Numbered from the stretch's first letter, positions 1 to 11,886 are shown. The stretch: DNA of 64,000 nucleotides from Marinomonas sargassi (GCF_025716875.1 NZ_JAOVZB010000003.1:248001-312000); one strand, 5' to 3'. Program-made: numbers and translations. Notes: a model not told the origin generated them from the sequence alone.

Positions 1-236
1 GCAACGAATAGAGATACATAAGAAACAATATAACGAATCTGGTCGTTCTGAACCTGATCTAATAGCAGAGCCTGCATTTGGTCTGCAAACTTGACCGCTA
101 TAACAAATGCAACAACCCAAGTTAGTAACGACAAAACCTCTTTAACAAAGCCTCGTTTTAAACTGAGTAATGAAGAAAGAACAACTACACCGATAATTAA
201 CCAGTCTACCGTCGACATTGCACTAGCTTGTTCCAT
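1..236 (-). CDS. cvpA: CvpA family membrane protein (N-terminal part)
   Basis: Reading the minus strand from 236 gives MEQASAMSTVDWLIIGVVVL, followed by a basic KRGFVKEVL segment and a second hydrophobic stretch. This is the usual start of CvpA, an inner-membrane protein linked to colicin V export, biofilm and envelope homeostasis. Only about 78 codons are present before the window edge. The ATG at 236 has an AGAGGT ribosome-binding site a few bases upstream; a second in-frame ATG lies at 218. It follows the SPOR-protein gene, as in other gammaproteobacteria where purF usually comes next; purF would lie outside the window. Confidence 0.85.
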   Translation of the reverse strand, partial: MEQASAMSTVDWLIIGVVVLSSLLSLKRGFVKEVLSLLTWVVAFVIAVKFADQMQALLLDQVQNDQIRYIVSYVSLFV

Positions 237-310
237 TCGTACCTCTAAAAAAGGAGCGCAGTTTAACAGATGAATCCCATATTCAAAATACCGTTATAGA
301 ACTGCTACCA

Positions 311-871
311 TTAATTCACTGAAAATTTCGTAACGATTCCAGCTAAGTTAAATTTCTCTTTAATCTCATCACGAGATTTTTCTGATGCACTGCGGTCAAA
401 TTCAGGCCCTACGTAAACTTTATAAAGAGAATTCACCGTAACACTGTAAGCATCGTATTTTTCTGCTTTTAGTTTTTTGACTAGGTTAGTAGCATTGGTT
501 TTACTTTTAAAAGTAGCAATTTGAACAACCCAACGCCCCACATTTTGTTTAACAGGCGAAGGGGAAACCGTTTTTTCTGGAAGTTTTGCCTGCGTACTTT
601 CACTTTTAGGTGGACTCTTTTTTTCCACTTTAGCGACAGGAATGAGTGTAATTTGTTCTGAAGGAGCTTCTTCTTTCTCAAAGGGAATGCTTTCTACTGG
701 CTGCACCGCTTGAATCTCGACAACAGGAAAAGCAGGCGGCTCTGTCACATGAACTTCAACCTCAAGCTCTGGTGGTCGTTCGCCATCAAGAATCAACGGC
801 AAAAGAATAGCTGCCGATAAAACAATAATACTGGCACCAATCAGTCTGTAGGTGATATTTTTATCTATCAT
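311..871 (-). CDS. dedD: SPOR-domain cell-division protein (DedD type)
   Basis: The 186-residue protein has one N-terminal membrane anchor (about residues 9-28), a Pro/Glu/Lys-rich periplasmic linker, and a C-terminal SPOR domain (about 112-185) starting at the WVVQIATF segment. SPOR domains bind denuded septal peptidoglycan, so a division-site role is expected from the family. It lies 12 bases after folC and before cvpA, the classical folC-dedD-cvpA order. The linker is low complexity and probably disordered. Family assignment is firm; the exact orthology to E. coli DedD is inferred from position. Confidence 0.85.
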   Translation of the reverse strand: MIDKNITYRLIGASIIVLSAAILLPLILDGERPPELEVEVHVTEPPAFPVVEIQAVQPVESIPFEKEEAPSEQITLIPVAKVEKKSPPKSESTQAKLPEKTVSPSPVKQNVGRWVVQIATFKSKTNATNLVKKLKAEKYDAYSVTVNSLYKVYVGPEFDRSASEKSRDEIKEKFNLAGIVTKFSVN

Positions 872-883
872 AAATCACTCATC

Positions 884-2119
884 TTATTGGCTCAGTGCTA
901 AATACTCTGAGACAGTTACAAAAGACCCAAATACAATTATTGATCTGCCACTTGATTGGGCATGGGCATATGCAGCTTGAAATGCATTTTTCATGGACGA
1001 ATACCCATGAGCCATCCTTTTTTCTTTCGGTAGATTTTCAATAATATCTTGTGCCGTCGCTCCGCGAGTACCACTAAGGTCAACACAATGCCATTCAGAA
1101 AAACTTTCTGACAAATGTGAGACAACAGACTTGATATCCTTATCTTTCAACATGCCACAAACAGCAATTGGCGGCTGTGTAAACTCTTGGATTCTACTAG
1201 ATAATTCCATTGCCGCTTCTGGGTTATGGGCAACATCAATATAAACATCAGGAGAAGCTGAAACCTGCTGAAATCGGCCAGTCAGTTCCGCCGAAGAAAA
1301 TAGCTCTACAAGCTCATCTTGGCAAGGATTCACACCCAACTCTAATAAAACGGCAATAACAGTCGCTGCATTTTGAATAGGTAGAGACGGTATGGGCAAA
1401 CCTTCAAAATTCACTGTTTCATTATGCCAATTCCAACCCGCTGCCTTCTTTTCAAAAAAGAAATCGATACCTTTCTGCGTTAAAATAGCTCCAGTTTTAG
1501 AAACAACTTCAGCAATATTGCTTGGTGGATTCACAACACCACTAATGAGAGGTTTACCTTTTCTAGCTATTCCCGCTTTTTCACCCGCAATAACATTTAG
1601 ATCATCACCAAGCCAATCCACATGATCAAGAGAAATAGAAGTGATCACAGCAAGATCGGTATCCACCATATTTACCGAATCCAAGCGTCCACCTAACCCA
1701 ACCTCTAACACCCAATAATCTAACTGGGAGAAATCAAACACCCATAAAGCAGCAAGAGTACTAAATTCAAAGTAAGTTAAAGGGATATCTTCTCGAGCAG
1801 CTTCTATTACAGAAAATGCTTGGCAGATTAGTTCATCACTACATTGAATAGCATTAAGAGAAATGCGTTCATTAAAATTGATGAAGTGGGGGGAAGTATA
1901 GGTGCCAACGGAAAGACCCTGTTGGCAAAGATACTGAGTTAACATGGCACAGGTTGAACCTTTACCGTTCGTACCTGCTACCGTTATCACTTTTTGTTTA
2001 GGCCGTGATAGATTCAGCCTAGCTAACACCTTGCTCCCTCTTTCTAAACCCATTTCAATTTCAGAGGGGTGTTGGCTTTCAATATATGAAAGCCAACTGT
2101 CTAATGACCTTTGTGTCAT
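884..2119 (-). CDS. folC: Dihydrofolate/folylpolyglutamate synthase
   Basis: FolC adds glutamate to dihydropteroate and to folates using ATP. The 411-residue protein has the Mur-ligase-like P-loop VAGTNGKGST (residues about 47-56), a YTSPH segment and a central LEVGLGGRLDSVN motif, all typical of FolC. The C-terminal ligase domain ends with VFGSFVTVSEYL. It starts 4 bases after the accD stop and is followed closely by the SPOR gene, so it is almost certainly co-transcribed with them. Length is normal for the family. Confidence 0.96.
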   Translation of the reverse strand: MTQRSLDSWLSYIESQHPSEIEMGLERGSKVLARLNLSRPKQKVITVAGTNGKGSTCAMLTQYLCQQGLSVGTYTSPHFINFNERISLNAIQCSDELICQAFSVIEAAREDIPLTYFEFSTLAALWVFDFSQLDYWVLEVGLGGRLDSVNMVDTDLAVITSISLDHVDWLGDDLNVIAGEKAGIARKGKPLISGVVNPPSNIAEVVSKTGAILTQKGIDFFFEKKAAGWNWHNETVNFEGLPIPSLPIQNAATVIAVLLELGVNPCQDELVELFSSAELTGRFQQVSASPDVYIDVAHNPEAAMELSSRIQEFTQPPIAVCGMLKDKDIKSVVSHLSESFSEWHCVDLSGTRGATAQDIIENLPKEKRMAHGYSSMKNAFQAAYAHAQSSGRSIIVFGSFVTVSEYLALSQ

Positions 2120-2123
2120 TTAC

Positions 2124-2993
2124 TTAAGCGACCTTATTGGCAGTCAAAATGGATAAGATATTATGCAAACGAGAACGCATGTCCTCACGTGAAATAATCA
2201 TATCCAAAGCGCCCTTATCTAATAAAAACTCACTACGCTGGAAGCCTTCTGGAAGCTTTTCACGTACTGTTTGCTCAATCACTCGAGGACCAGCAAAACC
2301 AATAAGCGCGTTAGGCTCAGCAACATTTAGGTCACCTAACATAGCCAAAGAAGCGGACACGCCACCAAAAACAGGGTCTGTCATGACTGAAATATAAGGG
2401 ATACCTTGCTGCTTCATTCGTTCAAGGCCAGCACTGGTTTTTGCCATCTGCATTAGAGAGATCAAGGCTTCTTGCATACGAGCACCGCCACTGGCAGAGA
2501 AGCACACAAGAGGAATACGTTTTTCAAGACAAACATTAACTGCTTGGATAAAACGTTCACCAACGATAGCACCCATGGATCCACCTAAGAATCTAAATTC
2601 AAATGCAACTGCAACAACAGGCATACCATCTAGAGTACCTTGCATAGCGATTAGAGCATCTTTTTCACCCGTCGCTTTTTGAGCATCCGCTAAACGGTCT
2701 TTATAACGCTTAGAATCTTTAAATTTCAATTTATCTTCAGGCTCGAGGTGAGCACCTATTTCTTGACGATCTTCTTTATCTAAGAAAATATCTAGACGAC
2801 GGCGCGCACCGATACGAAGGTGGTGGTTACACTTTGGGCAAACATCTAAGTTCTTATCTAACTCAGGACGATATAAAACGTTTTCGCACTTAGGGCATTT
2901 TTTCCAAAGGCCTTCAGGAACTGAACCTGATGCGCCACGTTTAGATTCACTACGAACGATCGAAGGTACAAATTTATCTAACCAGCTACTCAT
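2124..2993 (-). CDS. accD: Acetyl-CoA carboxylase carboxyltransferase subunit beta
   Basis: AccD is the beta half of the carboxyltransferase that makes malonyl-CoA for fatty-acid synthesis. The 289-residue protein begins with a four-cysteine zinc ribbon (C33, C36, C52, C55), followed by the crotonase-like carboxyltransferase fold with [11 protein letters not shown] and the [11 protein letters not shown] segment. It sits between trpA (31 bases upstream) and folC. Beta needs AccA, which is not in this window. Confidence 0.97.
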   Translation of the reverse strand: MSSWLDKFVPSIVRSESKRGASGSVPEGLWKKCPKCENVLYRPELDKNLDVCPKCNHHLRIGARRRLDIFLDKEDRQEIGAHLEPEDKLKFKDSKRYKDRLADAQKATGEKDALIAMQGTLDGMPVVAVAFEFRFLGGSMGAIVGERFIQAVNVCLEKRIPLVCFSASGGARMQEALISLMQMAKTSAGLERMKQQGIPYISVMTDPVFGGVSASLAMLGDLNVAEPNALIGFAGPRVIEQTVREKLPEGFQRSEFLLDKGALDMIISREDMRSRLHNILSILTANKVA

Positions 2994-3024
2994 TTAATTC
3001 TCCATATTTCTTAATTGCTGTCGC

Positions 3025-3831
3025 TTAGGCGTCCATTTCACTGCGCATTGGAGCTAGTATAGACCCTAAAGCATCAGCTATATATTCTTTATCTTTTGCC
3101 GCATTTTCAGCTATGGCGTTTACCAACACGCTACCGACGATAACGCCATCGGCACACTTACTCACCGCTGCAGCCGTTTTTGCGTCACGAATACCAAAGC
3201 CTACACCTATTGGTAAATCTGTAATTTCTTTTAATGAATCTACGTGAGCTTTAACACTATCTACATCCAATTCGGCGGATCCGGTCACACCTTTAACTGA
3301 AACGTAATAAACATATCCAGACGCTAGATCACAAATCTTCTTAGCTCGCGCAGGTGTGGTTGTCGGCGATAATAGGTAAATCAAGTCGATTTCATTATTT
3401 TTAAAGCATTCTACTACATCTGTCGCTTCTTCAGGAGTCAGATCAACCAATAAAACGCCATCTACACCCACTTCTTTTGCTGCATCTGCAAAAGCCTGAT
3501 AGCCAAAGAACTCAATAGGGTTCAAATAGCCCATCAAAACGACTGGTGTTGAGCTATCTTCTTCTCTGAATTTAGCGATAATGCTTAATACTTTTTTAAC
3601 CGTCGTACCAGCTTCCAAGCTACGCTCACAAGCTAGCTGAATAACTGGACCATCTGCCATTGGATCGGAAAAAGGCATACCAATTTCAATAATATCAGCA
3701 CCAGACTTCACTAAAGAATGCATCATGGTAACCGTATGTTCAGGAGTTGGGTCACCCGCTGTAATGTATGGGATAAGCGCCTTTTTTCCTGTTTTCTGTA
3801 ATGTGTCAAAACATTGTACTATACGGCTCAT
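3025..3831 (-). CDS. trpA: Tryptophan synthase alpha chain
   Basis: TrpA cleaves indole-3-glycerol phosphate to indole and glyceraldehyde-3-phosphate. The catalytic pair is visible: Glu49 in [12 protein letters not shown] and Asp60 in MADGP. The 268-residue TIM-barrel length is standard, with the phosphate-binding GVGFGI and GVIVGS segments near the C terminus. The start overlaps the trpB stop by 4 bases (ATGA type), which fits translational coupling of the two subunits. Confidence 0.97.
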   Translation of the reverse strand: MSRIVQCFDTLQKTGKKALIPYITAGDPTPEHTVTMMHSLVKSGADIIEIGMPFSDPMADGPVIQLACERSLEAGTTVKKVLSIIAKFREEDSSTPVVLMGYLNPIEFFGYQAFADAAKEVGVDGVLLVDLTPEEATDVVECFKNNEIDLIYLLSPTTTPARAKKICDLASGYVYYVSVKGVTGSAELDVDSVKAHVDSLKEITDLPIGVGFGIRDAKTAAAVSKCADGVIVGSVLVNAIAENAAKDKEYIADALGSILAPMRSEMDA

Positions 3832-5039
3832 ACTTCAATCCCATCCAACTCAGCTACAGTTAAAATATCTTTATCCCCACGGCCAGATAAATTGATCACA
3901 ACAATTTTATCTTTGTCCATTGTGGCAGCCAATTTCATTCCATAAGCAATTGCATGGCTTGACTCAAGAGCAGGCATTATGCCCTCTAGACGAGTTAGGT
4001 CACGGAAACCCTCCATTGCTTCATCATCATTGATGGCAACATAGTTAGCTCGACCAATATCTTTTAACCAAGCGTGTTCAGGGCCTACACCTGGGTAGTC
4101 AAGGCCAGCAGAGATAGAATGAGTCCCTATAATTTGACCATCATCATCGGCCATAACGTAGGTGCGGTTACCGTGCAACACACCCGGTCGACCAGCACAT
4201 AAAGGCGCCGCATGACGACCCGTTTCAATGCCGTCACCACCTGCTTCAACACCGTACATAGCAACACTTTCATCTTCGATAAATGGATGGAACATACCAA
4301 TTGCGTTAGAACCGCCACCTACACAAGCAACCACAGCGTCAGGCAAACGCCCCTCTTGCTCAAGGCATTGAGCTTTAGTCTCGCGACCAATTACCGCTTG
4401 AAAATCGCGAACCAATTTTGGGTATGGGTGTGGTCCAGCCGCTGTACCGATAATGTAAAAAGTATCATCAACATTTCCGACCCAGTAACGCATGGCTTCA
4501 TTCAGAGCATCTTTCAATGTTTTGGTGCCAGATTCAACTGAGATAACTTCGGCACCCAGTAGTTTCATTCTATAAACATTAAGTGACTGACGGCGAATAT
4601 CTTCTGCGCCCATAAACACTTTACATTTAAGACCAAGGCGAGCGGCAACAGTAGCAGATGCCACACCATGTTGCCCTGCTCCAGTTTCTGCGATGATGTT
4701 AGGTTTTCCCATATGCTTAGCAAGCAAAGCCTGCCCTATGGTGTTATTAATTTTGTGGGCACCTGTATGGTTCAGATCTTCTCGCTTAAGGTAAATTTTT
4801 GCGCCGCCCATTTTTTCGGTAAGACGCTCAGCGAAGTATAGCGGTGATGGGCGCCCAACATAGTGAGCCAAGTCACGGTCAAACGCCGCTTGGAAAGACT
4901 CATCTTTTGATAAGTCTTCATACATTTCAGCAAGGTCTTCTAGTGCAGACATGAGTGTTTCTGAAACAAACACTCCGCCATAAGTACCAAATCGCCCTTG
5001 AGCGTCTGGTAAGTTTAAATCTATTTTATTGTTATCCAC
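3828..5039 (-). CDS. trpB: Tryptophan synthase beta chain
   Basis: TrpB condenses indole with serine using PLP. The PLP lysine is K96 in HTGAHKINN, and the glycine-rich phosphate site GGGSNAIG is present. The 403-residue length is normal. Its 5' end overlaps trpF by 8 bases and its 3' end overlaps trpA by 4. In Pseudomonas the trpBA pair usually sits elsewhere under TrpI; here it is inserted between trpF and accD, with no TrpI gene visible. Confidence 0.98.
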   Translation of the reverse strand: MDNNKIDLNLPDAQGRFGTYGGVFVSETLMSALEDLAEMYEDLSKDESFQAAFDRDLAHYVGRPSPLYFAERLTEKMGGAKIYLKREDLNHTGAHKINNTIGQALLAKHMGKPNIIAETGAGQHGVASATVAARLGLKCKVFMGAEDIRRQSLNVYRMKLLGAEVISVESGTKTLKDALNEAMRYWVGNVDDTFYIIGTAAGPHPYPKLVRDFQAVIGRETKAQCLEQEGRLPDAVVACVGGGSNAIGMFHPFIEDESVAMYGVEAGGDGIETGRHAAPLCAGRPGVLHGNRTYVMADDDGQIIGTHSISAGLDYPGVGPEHAWLKDIGRANYVAINDDEAMEGFRDLTRLEGIMPALESSHAIAYGMKLAATMDKDKIVVINLSGRGDKDILTVAELDGIEV

Positions 5040-5649
5040 GTTTTGCTCCGCTAATAAATTCTTTAACTTTAGACTCGCTTTTCAAGCCTTTAGATAATTC
5101 TACGCCCCCACTCACATCTACTGCGTAGGGTGAAACCTGCTTCACTGCACTCTTAACATTTGTTGCGTCAAGACCTCCAGCTAACACAATAGGCTTTGAC
5201 AATCCTTCTGGAATCAAAGCCCAATCAAATACTTCTCCGGTCCCTCCAGGAACCCCCTTTTTGTAAGCGTCCAATAAAATAGCGCTAGCACTTGGGTATT
5301 CATCAACTAAAGCCGATATATTATCACTTTCTTTCACCCTTAGGGCTTTCATATAAGGTCGCTGAAAGGAAATACACTGAGATTCTGACTCGTCACCATG
5401 AAATTGGATCATCCATCGAGAGCCACCATCGACAACTGAATAAACCTCCTCGTTAGTTGCGTTCACAAAAAGCGCGACAGGCACAACAAAGGGAGGCAGT
5501 GCCTGCACAATTTCATTCGCTTTTTCTGGAGATATGTAACGAGGGCTTTTTTCGTAGAAGACAAAACCTAATGCATCAGCACCATGCTGACACGCCATCA
5601 AAGCGTCGTCCAAATTAGTGATGCCACATATTTTAACTCGGCAATTCAT
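5032..5649 (-). CDS. trpF: Phosphoribosylanthranilate isomerase
   Basis: TrpF isomerises N-(5-phosphoribosyl)anthranilate in tryptophan synthesis. The 205-residue TIM barrel starts with [10 protein letters not shown], where the general-base cysteine is C8, and carries the VDVSGGVE phosphate-binding segment near the C terminus. It is a stand-alone TrpF rather than the TrpCF fusion of enterics. It overlaps truA by 17 bases and trpB by 8. Confidence 0.96.
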   Translation of the reverse strand: MNCRVKICGITNLDDALMACQHGADALGFVFYEKSPRYISPEKANEIVQALPPFVVPVALFVNATNEEVYSVVDGGSRWMIQFHGDESESQCISFQRPYMKALRVKESDNISALVDEYPSASAILLDAYKKGVPGGTGEVFDWALIPEGLSKPIVLAGGLDATNVKSAVKQVSPYAVDVSGGVELSKGLKSESKVKEFISGAKRG

Positions 5650-6457
5650 AGTTAGGCTCTTCTACAAAAGGTAAAAAATGTGGTCCTAATGCATTTTTAG
5701 GAACATGGAAGTTTTCAGGGTACTCAGCATCTACAAAATACAAACCAAAAGGCGGTGCTGTTATCCCCCCTTTCGTACGATCCTTGGACCGTAACACTTC
5801 CTCTGCCCACTCAACTGGCTTTTCACCAGCACCTATAGACATAAGCACGCCGGCAAAATTACGAATCATATGGTGCAGAAAAGCATTTGCCCTTACGTCC
5901 AGTACAACATACTGACCAAAGCTCTGAACCTCAAAATTAAGAACCGTCCGCATTGGTGTTTTAGCTTGGCAACCAACAGCACGAAACGAGGTAAAATCAT
6001 GAGTTCCCTTAAAAACTTTAGCTGCCTGCTGCATCGCCTCAACATCTAACCGTTTATAAGTCCAAGTAACACCTTTTGATAAAATTGCCGGACAAAAATC
6101 AGCACTATATATGACGTATCTGTACCGTCTAGTTAATGCACTAAACCTAGCATGAAAGTCATCAGCAACATATTTGGCAGCAACGATAGAGATATCAGAG
6201 GGTAAATAAGTGTTAGCGCCCATCGTCCAAGAGCGTTCATTTCTTTGAACATGAGTTTCGAAATGGATTACTTGAGCACTGGCATGAACACCAGCGTCTG
6301 TTCTGCCAGCACAAACCACCTTAACTGGGTGGTTTGCAATAACAGAGAGAGCCTTTTCTATGTTTTCCTGTACACTTGGCACACCATTTTTCTGTGCTTG
6401 CCAACCTTTATACGCAGAACCATTATATTCAACAACCAGTACAACTTTCTTAGTCAC
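5633..6457 (-). CDS. truA: tRNA pseudouridine(38-40) synthase
   Basis: TruA makes pseudouridine at positions 38-40 of the tRNA anticodon arm. The catalytic aspartate is D54 in AGRTDAGVHA, and RRYRYVIY and FLHHMIRN are further family motifs. The length (274 aa) is standard. It overlaps fimV by 8 bases and trpF by 17, matching the fimV-truA-trpF order known from pseudomonads and relatives. Confidence 0.97.
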   Translation of the reverse strand: MTKKVVLVVEYNGSAYKGWQAQKNGVPSVQENIEKALSVIANHPVKVVCAGRTDAGVHASAQVIHFETHVQRNERSWTMGANTYLPSDISIVAAKYVADDFHARFSALTRRYRYVIYSADFCPAILSKGVTWTYKRLDVEAMQQAAKVFKGTHDFTSFRAVGCQAKTPMRTVLNFEVQSFGQYVVLDVRANAFLHHMIRNFAGVLMSIGAGEKPVEWAEEVLRSKDRTKGGITAPPFGLYFVDAEYPENFHVPKNALGPHFLPFVEEPNYELPS

Positions 6458-8732
6458 TTGGGAACAAACGCTCCATCATACTTTTTGCCTCTGCAATTTG
6501 AGCTTCGTTACCAACCTCAACAACATCTTCTAAGATTACTCTGGCACCTTCTTCATCACCCATATCCATATAAGCACGCGCCAAATCCAATTTTGTTGCA
6601 ATTTCATCTCCGCTAGCATCAAAGAAGTCAAATTCCTCTTCTTCATCGCTCTCTTCTTCATCTTCAGCGGCTTCTGCTTCCCCAAACTCTGGAGCTTCAA
6701 CTTCTTCCTCTTCTTGCATTTCTGCAAGGGTTTCTTCGATTGTATTCTCAACCGAATCATCAGGAACACCATCAAAAATAGCAGATTCATCAGTATCATC
6801 TTGATCGGGATCATCTAAGAGACTAGAAACAAAAGATTCTTCTTCACTTGTAATATCGTCTTCCAACGCTTCTTCCAAGTTAAGATCCAATTCATCAACA
6901 TCAGCCAACTCGTCGGCAGCGTCTTGCTCTTCAAATGGGTCTATATCTTCTTGTTCTTCTACCGGCTCAAGCTCTGGCTCAACACTTTCCTCAATCGAAT
7001 CAATTGCCTCATCGATTTCTGCGATGGCTTCATCGATTGCATCATCAACATCGGGTATTGATTCTTCCTCAGAGTCTTCCACCTCTGCCATCATGGTGGG
7101 AATCTCTTCTTCAGAGAAATCTTCTAAATCATCTTCATCAATTTCAATAACGGGTTCAGGTAAGTCATCTTCCGAGAATTCATCATCCTCAAGCTCTACA
7201 TCATCAAACCCTGAGTCAAAATCCGCCTCTTCTGAGATTGCCATATCTTCTGGCTCATCATCAGAAATAACATCAGAGTCAAAATCATCCAGATCATCAA
7301 CAACATCATCGTCTAGGTCGTATTCATCTTCATCTGGTTGAGAAGCTACCGCTGCGACAGCCGCCGCTGGTGCAGCTGCAGATAGATCAAACTCATCTTG
7401 ATTTACACTATCTTCTTGGTCTTTCTTCTTACCTGAACGCCTCATAATCAAGCCGATCAAGAAACCTAACATTAGAAGAACAGCAGCCCCTATTGAAACA
7501 ATTATAGGATTACCAAATATCTTGTTAACTAACGAATCTGCTTCAGCTTGCTCTTTCTCTCTACGTATTTGATCAGCTTCTAGAAGCTGATCAACCGTAT
7601 TCTTTTGCTCTTGTAGAGCCTGAACAGCACTGGTAAATTGTTGCTGCAATTCGGCCATTTGGGCATCTTTTAGGCTAATCAACTGCTCTAAGGTTTCTAA
7701 TTGCTCATTCAACTCACCTAATTTCTCAGCAAGCTCTTCCTTCTCTCTCTTTTCTTTGTCGAGCATTTCCTGTGAAGCTGAAAGTTCCATTGCAAGTTTG
7801 GCTGCTTCGCCATTACCAGCATTGGAACTACCAGAATTCTCAGCAAGCATACTTTGCCCAGAAGCCAGTGTTAGCTTATCTTCTGCTTTGCCTGTATTTG
7901 AAGATGCTGCTTTAGATTTTGCCTGAGTATTAAGCTGAGCACGATCAACAGAAGAACCCTTATTCCCTTTTAAGGCCATCCAAGCATCATGCTGACGAAG
8001 AAATTCTTCTCTGGATGTGATTTTGTTGAACTTTTCAATTTGCTCTTGGGAAGGTAAACGAAGAACAACACCTTCTTTTAATAAGTTAATATTATTAGAG
8101 TAAAATGCATCTTTATTGAGGGACTGTATCGCCATCATGGTCTGATAAATACTCAACTCATTTGATGGGCGATTTTTATCAGCAATAGACCAGAGAGTAT
8201 TCCCCTTTGATACAGCAAGTGTTTCTGGTCGTGCCATACTTGCCTTAGGCGCAATGGAATCACGAAGCACACTTCCAGAAGAAGCACTTCCTTTTGACAT
8301 GGCAGTAGATTGCACTACATCGCTTTCGCTTTTTTCAACTAATGCAGATTGATCTAAAGGGGCTTTGTATTCTCGAACCATCTGACCACTAGGCCAGCGC
8401 GCTGCTAGGATAAATCTAAGCTCTTCCACGTTTAAAGCTTCATCTGAAGAAACCCTAACGCTAAGCTCACCATTTTCACGAACAACACTGAACTTTAGTT
8501 GGGAAAGAACTCGAGTAGGAGAAAAACCAGCCTGACGGAATTCGCTTTCACTACCTAGGCGAATCAGTATGTCATTTTGAGTAAGCGCTCCCACATCAGA
8601 CAATTCAATCTTGCCTCGATAGGGCTCGCTAATTTTTGATTGAGAGGTTAACTCGCCCAGTTCCAATGCGTAACTGCTGGAGACAAATAGTGCACTTGAC
8701 ACAGCAATACTAACGAGGGTTTTTCTGAGCAT
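6450..8732 (-). CDS. fimV: FimV/TspA-like peptidoglycan-binding polarity protein
   Basis: FimV is an inner-membrane hub needed in Pseudomonas for type IV pilus assembly, twitching and polar organisation. The 760-residue protein has a signal peptide (about 1-22), the FimV N-terminal domain, a LysM domain (about 172-228, SKGNTLWSIAD), a coiled coil (about 310-395), one transmembrane helix near 410-430 and a very acidic cytoplasmic region. It ends in the C-terminal FimV domain (about 711-756, LDLARAYMDMGD). The domain order matches FimV exactly. No pilus genes are present here, so its output in this organism is inferred. It overlaps truA by 8 bases. Confidence 0.92.
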   Translation of the reverse strand: MLRKTLVSIAVSSALFVSSSYALELGELTSQSKISEPYRGKIELSDVGALTQNDILIRLGSESEFRQAGFSPTRVLSQLKFSVVRENGELSVRVSSDEALNVEELRFILAARWPSGQMVREYKAPLDQSALVEKSESDVVQSTAMSKGSASSGSVLRDSIAPKASMARPETLAVSKGNTLWSIADKNRPSNELSIYQTMMAIQSLNKDAFYSNNINLLKEGVVLRLPSQEQIEKFNKITSREEFLRQHDAWMALKGNKGSSVDRAQLNTQAKSKAASSNTGKAEDKLTLASGQSMLAENSGSSNAGNGEAAKLAMELSASQEMLDKEKREKEELAEKLGELNEQLETLEQLISLKDAQMAELQQQFTSAVQALQEQKNTVDQLLEADQIRREKEQAEADSLVNKIFGNPIIVSIGAAVLLMLGFLIGLIMRRSGKKKDQEDSVNQDEFDLSAAAPAAAVAAVASQPDEDEYDLDDDVVDDLDDFDSDVISDDEPEDMAISEEADFDSGFDDVELEDDEFSEDDLPEPVIEIDEDDLEDFSEEEIPTMMAEVEDSEEESIPDVDDAIDEAIAEIDEAIDSIEESVEPELEPVEEQEDIDPFEEQDAADELADVDELDLNLEEALEDDITSEEESFVSSLLDDPDQDDTDESAIFDGVPDDSVENTIEETLAEMQEEEEVEAPEFGEAEAAEDEEESDEEEEFDFFDASGDEIATKLDLARAYMDMGDEEGARVILEDVVEVGNEAQIAEAKSMMERLFPSD

Positions 8733-8871
8733 AAGCTTCCCTTTATTAACAAATAATGGCTACAAAGATTAAACAAGTATCTTACACAGATAAGCATTTA
8801 TCAATAGCTTTAGAATCAATGGTTTGCACTAAAGCAAAACAGGGGCCTAAAAACACATTTTATAAAGTTTT

Positions 8872-9603
8872 TTAGTAAGCTTCATAGTTCAAGAAACGAT
8901 CACGATAATAAAACCCTTGCACATAATCGACACCAAGAAAGCGAGCGAAGAGAACGTCACCTTCACTTTCAACTCCTTCTAAAACCACTTTCTTACCAGT
9001 CAAATGGGCAAAATCAATAATTTTACTAACAAAGACCATAAAATTAGAGTCTGTTCGTTTTTTCAAAACAAAGCGATCTAGCTTAATCCACTCAACAAGC
9101 TGCAAAACAGATACCGACAACATAGACTTAGGGTTACACAAATCATCTAGCGCTGTTTTTATTTCAAGTTTATTAAATACCTCAATCATAGAAAGGCTCA
9201 TAATGGCGTCACTCATTTCAGAGTTTTCGATCAATTCCACCACTACACGCTCACGACAATTATCTTCGATAAGTTGAACAAACGGATTTTCAGTTGCATC
9301 CTGACCGCAGGCATAAAACGCATCTTGGTCTAAGTTAACAAACACTTTTTGTTCTTTCGATAAATGTTCGAGCTGAATTTTCTTTTGCGCCAACTCAACT
9401 TGAAACAATAATAGAGGGCTATCATGCAAGGCCGCAAAGACATAATCAGGCCTTATAAATTCACCATGGGCTGACTTAAAGCGTGATAACGCTTCATAGG
9501 CAAAAGTCTCCCCAGTCTTAAGCTCCACAATAGGCTGGTACTCAACACCAAAACGCTTAGCCTCAAGTAACTCTAACAATACTTTCTGGGATAACTGACT
9601 CAT
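8872..9603 (-). CDS. EAL-domain protein (putative c-di-GMP phosphodiesterase)
   Basis: The protein is a single 243-residue EAL domain with no sensor, GGDEF or membrane segment. The signature glutamate is kept (YEALSRF), as are FVNLD, ELIEN, KLDR, EGVE and the final VQGFYY. Loop 6, normally DDFGTG, reads DDLCNP: both aspartates remain but the glycine-rich turn is lost. Activity may be weak or absent. It is transcribed alone, downstream of the groE operon terminator. Confidence 0.85.
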   Translation of the reverse strand: MSQLSQKVLLELLEAKRFGVEYQPIVELKTGETFAYEALSRFKSAHGEFIRPDYVFAALHDSPLLLFQVELAQKKIQLEHLSKEQKVFVNLDQDAFYACGQDATENPFVQLIEDNCRERVVVELIENSEMSDAIMSLSMIEVFNKLEIKTALDDLCNPKSMLSVSVLQLVEWIKLDRFVLKKRTDSNFMVFVSKIIDFAHLTGKKVVLEGVESEGDVLFARFLGVDYVQGFYYRDRFLNYEAY

Positions 9604-9710
9604 ATTTAATTAAGGACCCATGCAAATAAAAATAATTAACATTTATATTTATTATAAAAACTCTACTCATATAAATCTATTTATTCTTATAACTCATAAA
9701 GTTAATAATA

Positions 9711-9741
9711 AAAAAGCCCCGCTAAAAAGCGAGGCTTTATT
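9711..9741 (-). terminator. groEL rho-independent terminator
   Basis: On the minus strand a GCCTCGCT/AGCGGGGC stem with a short A/T loop is followed by a run of T. It lies 26 bases past the groEL stop and before the EAL gene's upstream region. Confidence 0.8.
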
Positions 9742-9766
9742 TAAAAGAAAGGAGTAAAGGCCATGA

Positions 9767-11416
<1,650 letters not shown>

Positions 11417-11468
11417 TTATACCTTTAATGTTTTAAATATTAAAAACTGAATACGAACTACAAGACTC

Positions 11469-11759
11469 TTAGGCTTCAATAACACCGTAGATTTCGTCTT
11501 CTTTCATAATAAGTAGTTCTTCACCATTGATTTTCACCGTTTGACCTGAATACTGGCCGAACAATACAGTGTCGCCAATGCTAACAGCCAACGCTTGCAC
11601 GTCTCCGTTAGATTGAATACGGCCAGTGCCTACAGCCAAAACCTCGCCTTGAGTAGGCTTTTCTGTAGCAGATCCAGGCAAAACGATACCAGATGCTGTT
11701 GTTGTCTCTTCTTCTTTACGGCGAACAACGACACGATCGTGCAAAGGACGAATATTCAT
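11469..11759 (-). CDS. groES: Co-chaperonin GroES (10 kDa)
   Basis: GroES caps the GroEL chamber. The 96-residue protein starts [14 protein letters not shown] and has the mobile loop ([12 protein letters not shown]) and the MKEDEIYGV end. A GGAGAAAA ribosome-binding site lies just upstream. The leader carries a sigma-32-like promoter and two small hairpins. Confidence 0.99.
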   Translation of the reverse strand: MNIRPLHDRVVVRRKEEETTTASGIVLPGSATEKPTQGEVLAVGTGRIQSNGDVQALAVSIGDTVLFGQYSGQTVKINGEELLIMKEDEIYGVIEA

Positions 11760-11787
11760 TAGTTATTTTCTCCAACTAAAACAATAC

Positions 11788-11829
11788 CAGGACTCCCCTG
11801 GCAGGATGTATCTCACAACCAATGTGAGA
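11788..11829 (-). promoter_or_regulatory. Hairpins in the groES leader
   Basis: Two short inverted repeats lie between the heat-shock promoter and groES: TCTCACA/TGTGAGA (11811-11829, 5-base loop) and CCAGG/CCTGG (11788-11802, 5-base loop). Neither covers the ribosome-binding site. They may affect mRNA stability; nothing shows a specific function. Confidence 0.4.
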
Positions 11830-11846
11830 ATCTCTATCGACTTTCT

Positions 11847-11873
11847 ATATACGGCTGAGAAATAGGATTTCAA
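11847..11873 (-). promoter_or_regulatory. Sigma-32-like promoter of groESL
   Basis: On the minus strand TTGAAA is followed after exactly 13 bases by CCGTATAT, close to the heat-shock consensus (CTTGAAA, 13-15 bases, CCCCATNT). No CIRCE element is present, which fits sigma-32 control. The same box arrangement recurs upstream of htpX at 32973-32998. Confidence 0.7.
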
Positions 11874-11886
11874 CCCGTAAGAAAAT

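Noticed and set aside
7024..7341. Serine-rich open frame on the plus strand
   Set aside because: It is the antisense of the acidic Asp/Glu stretch of FimV.
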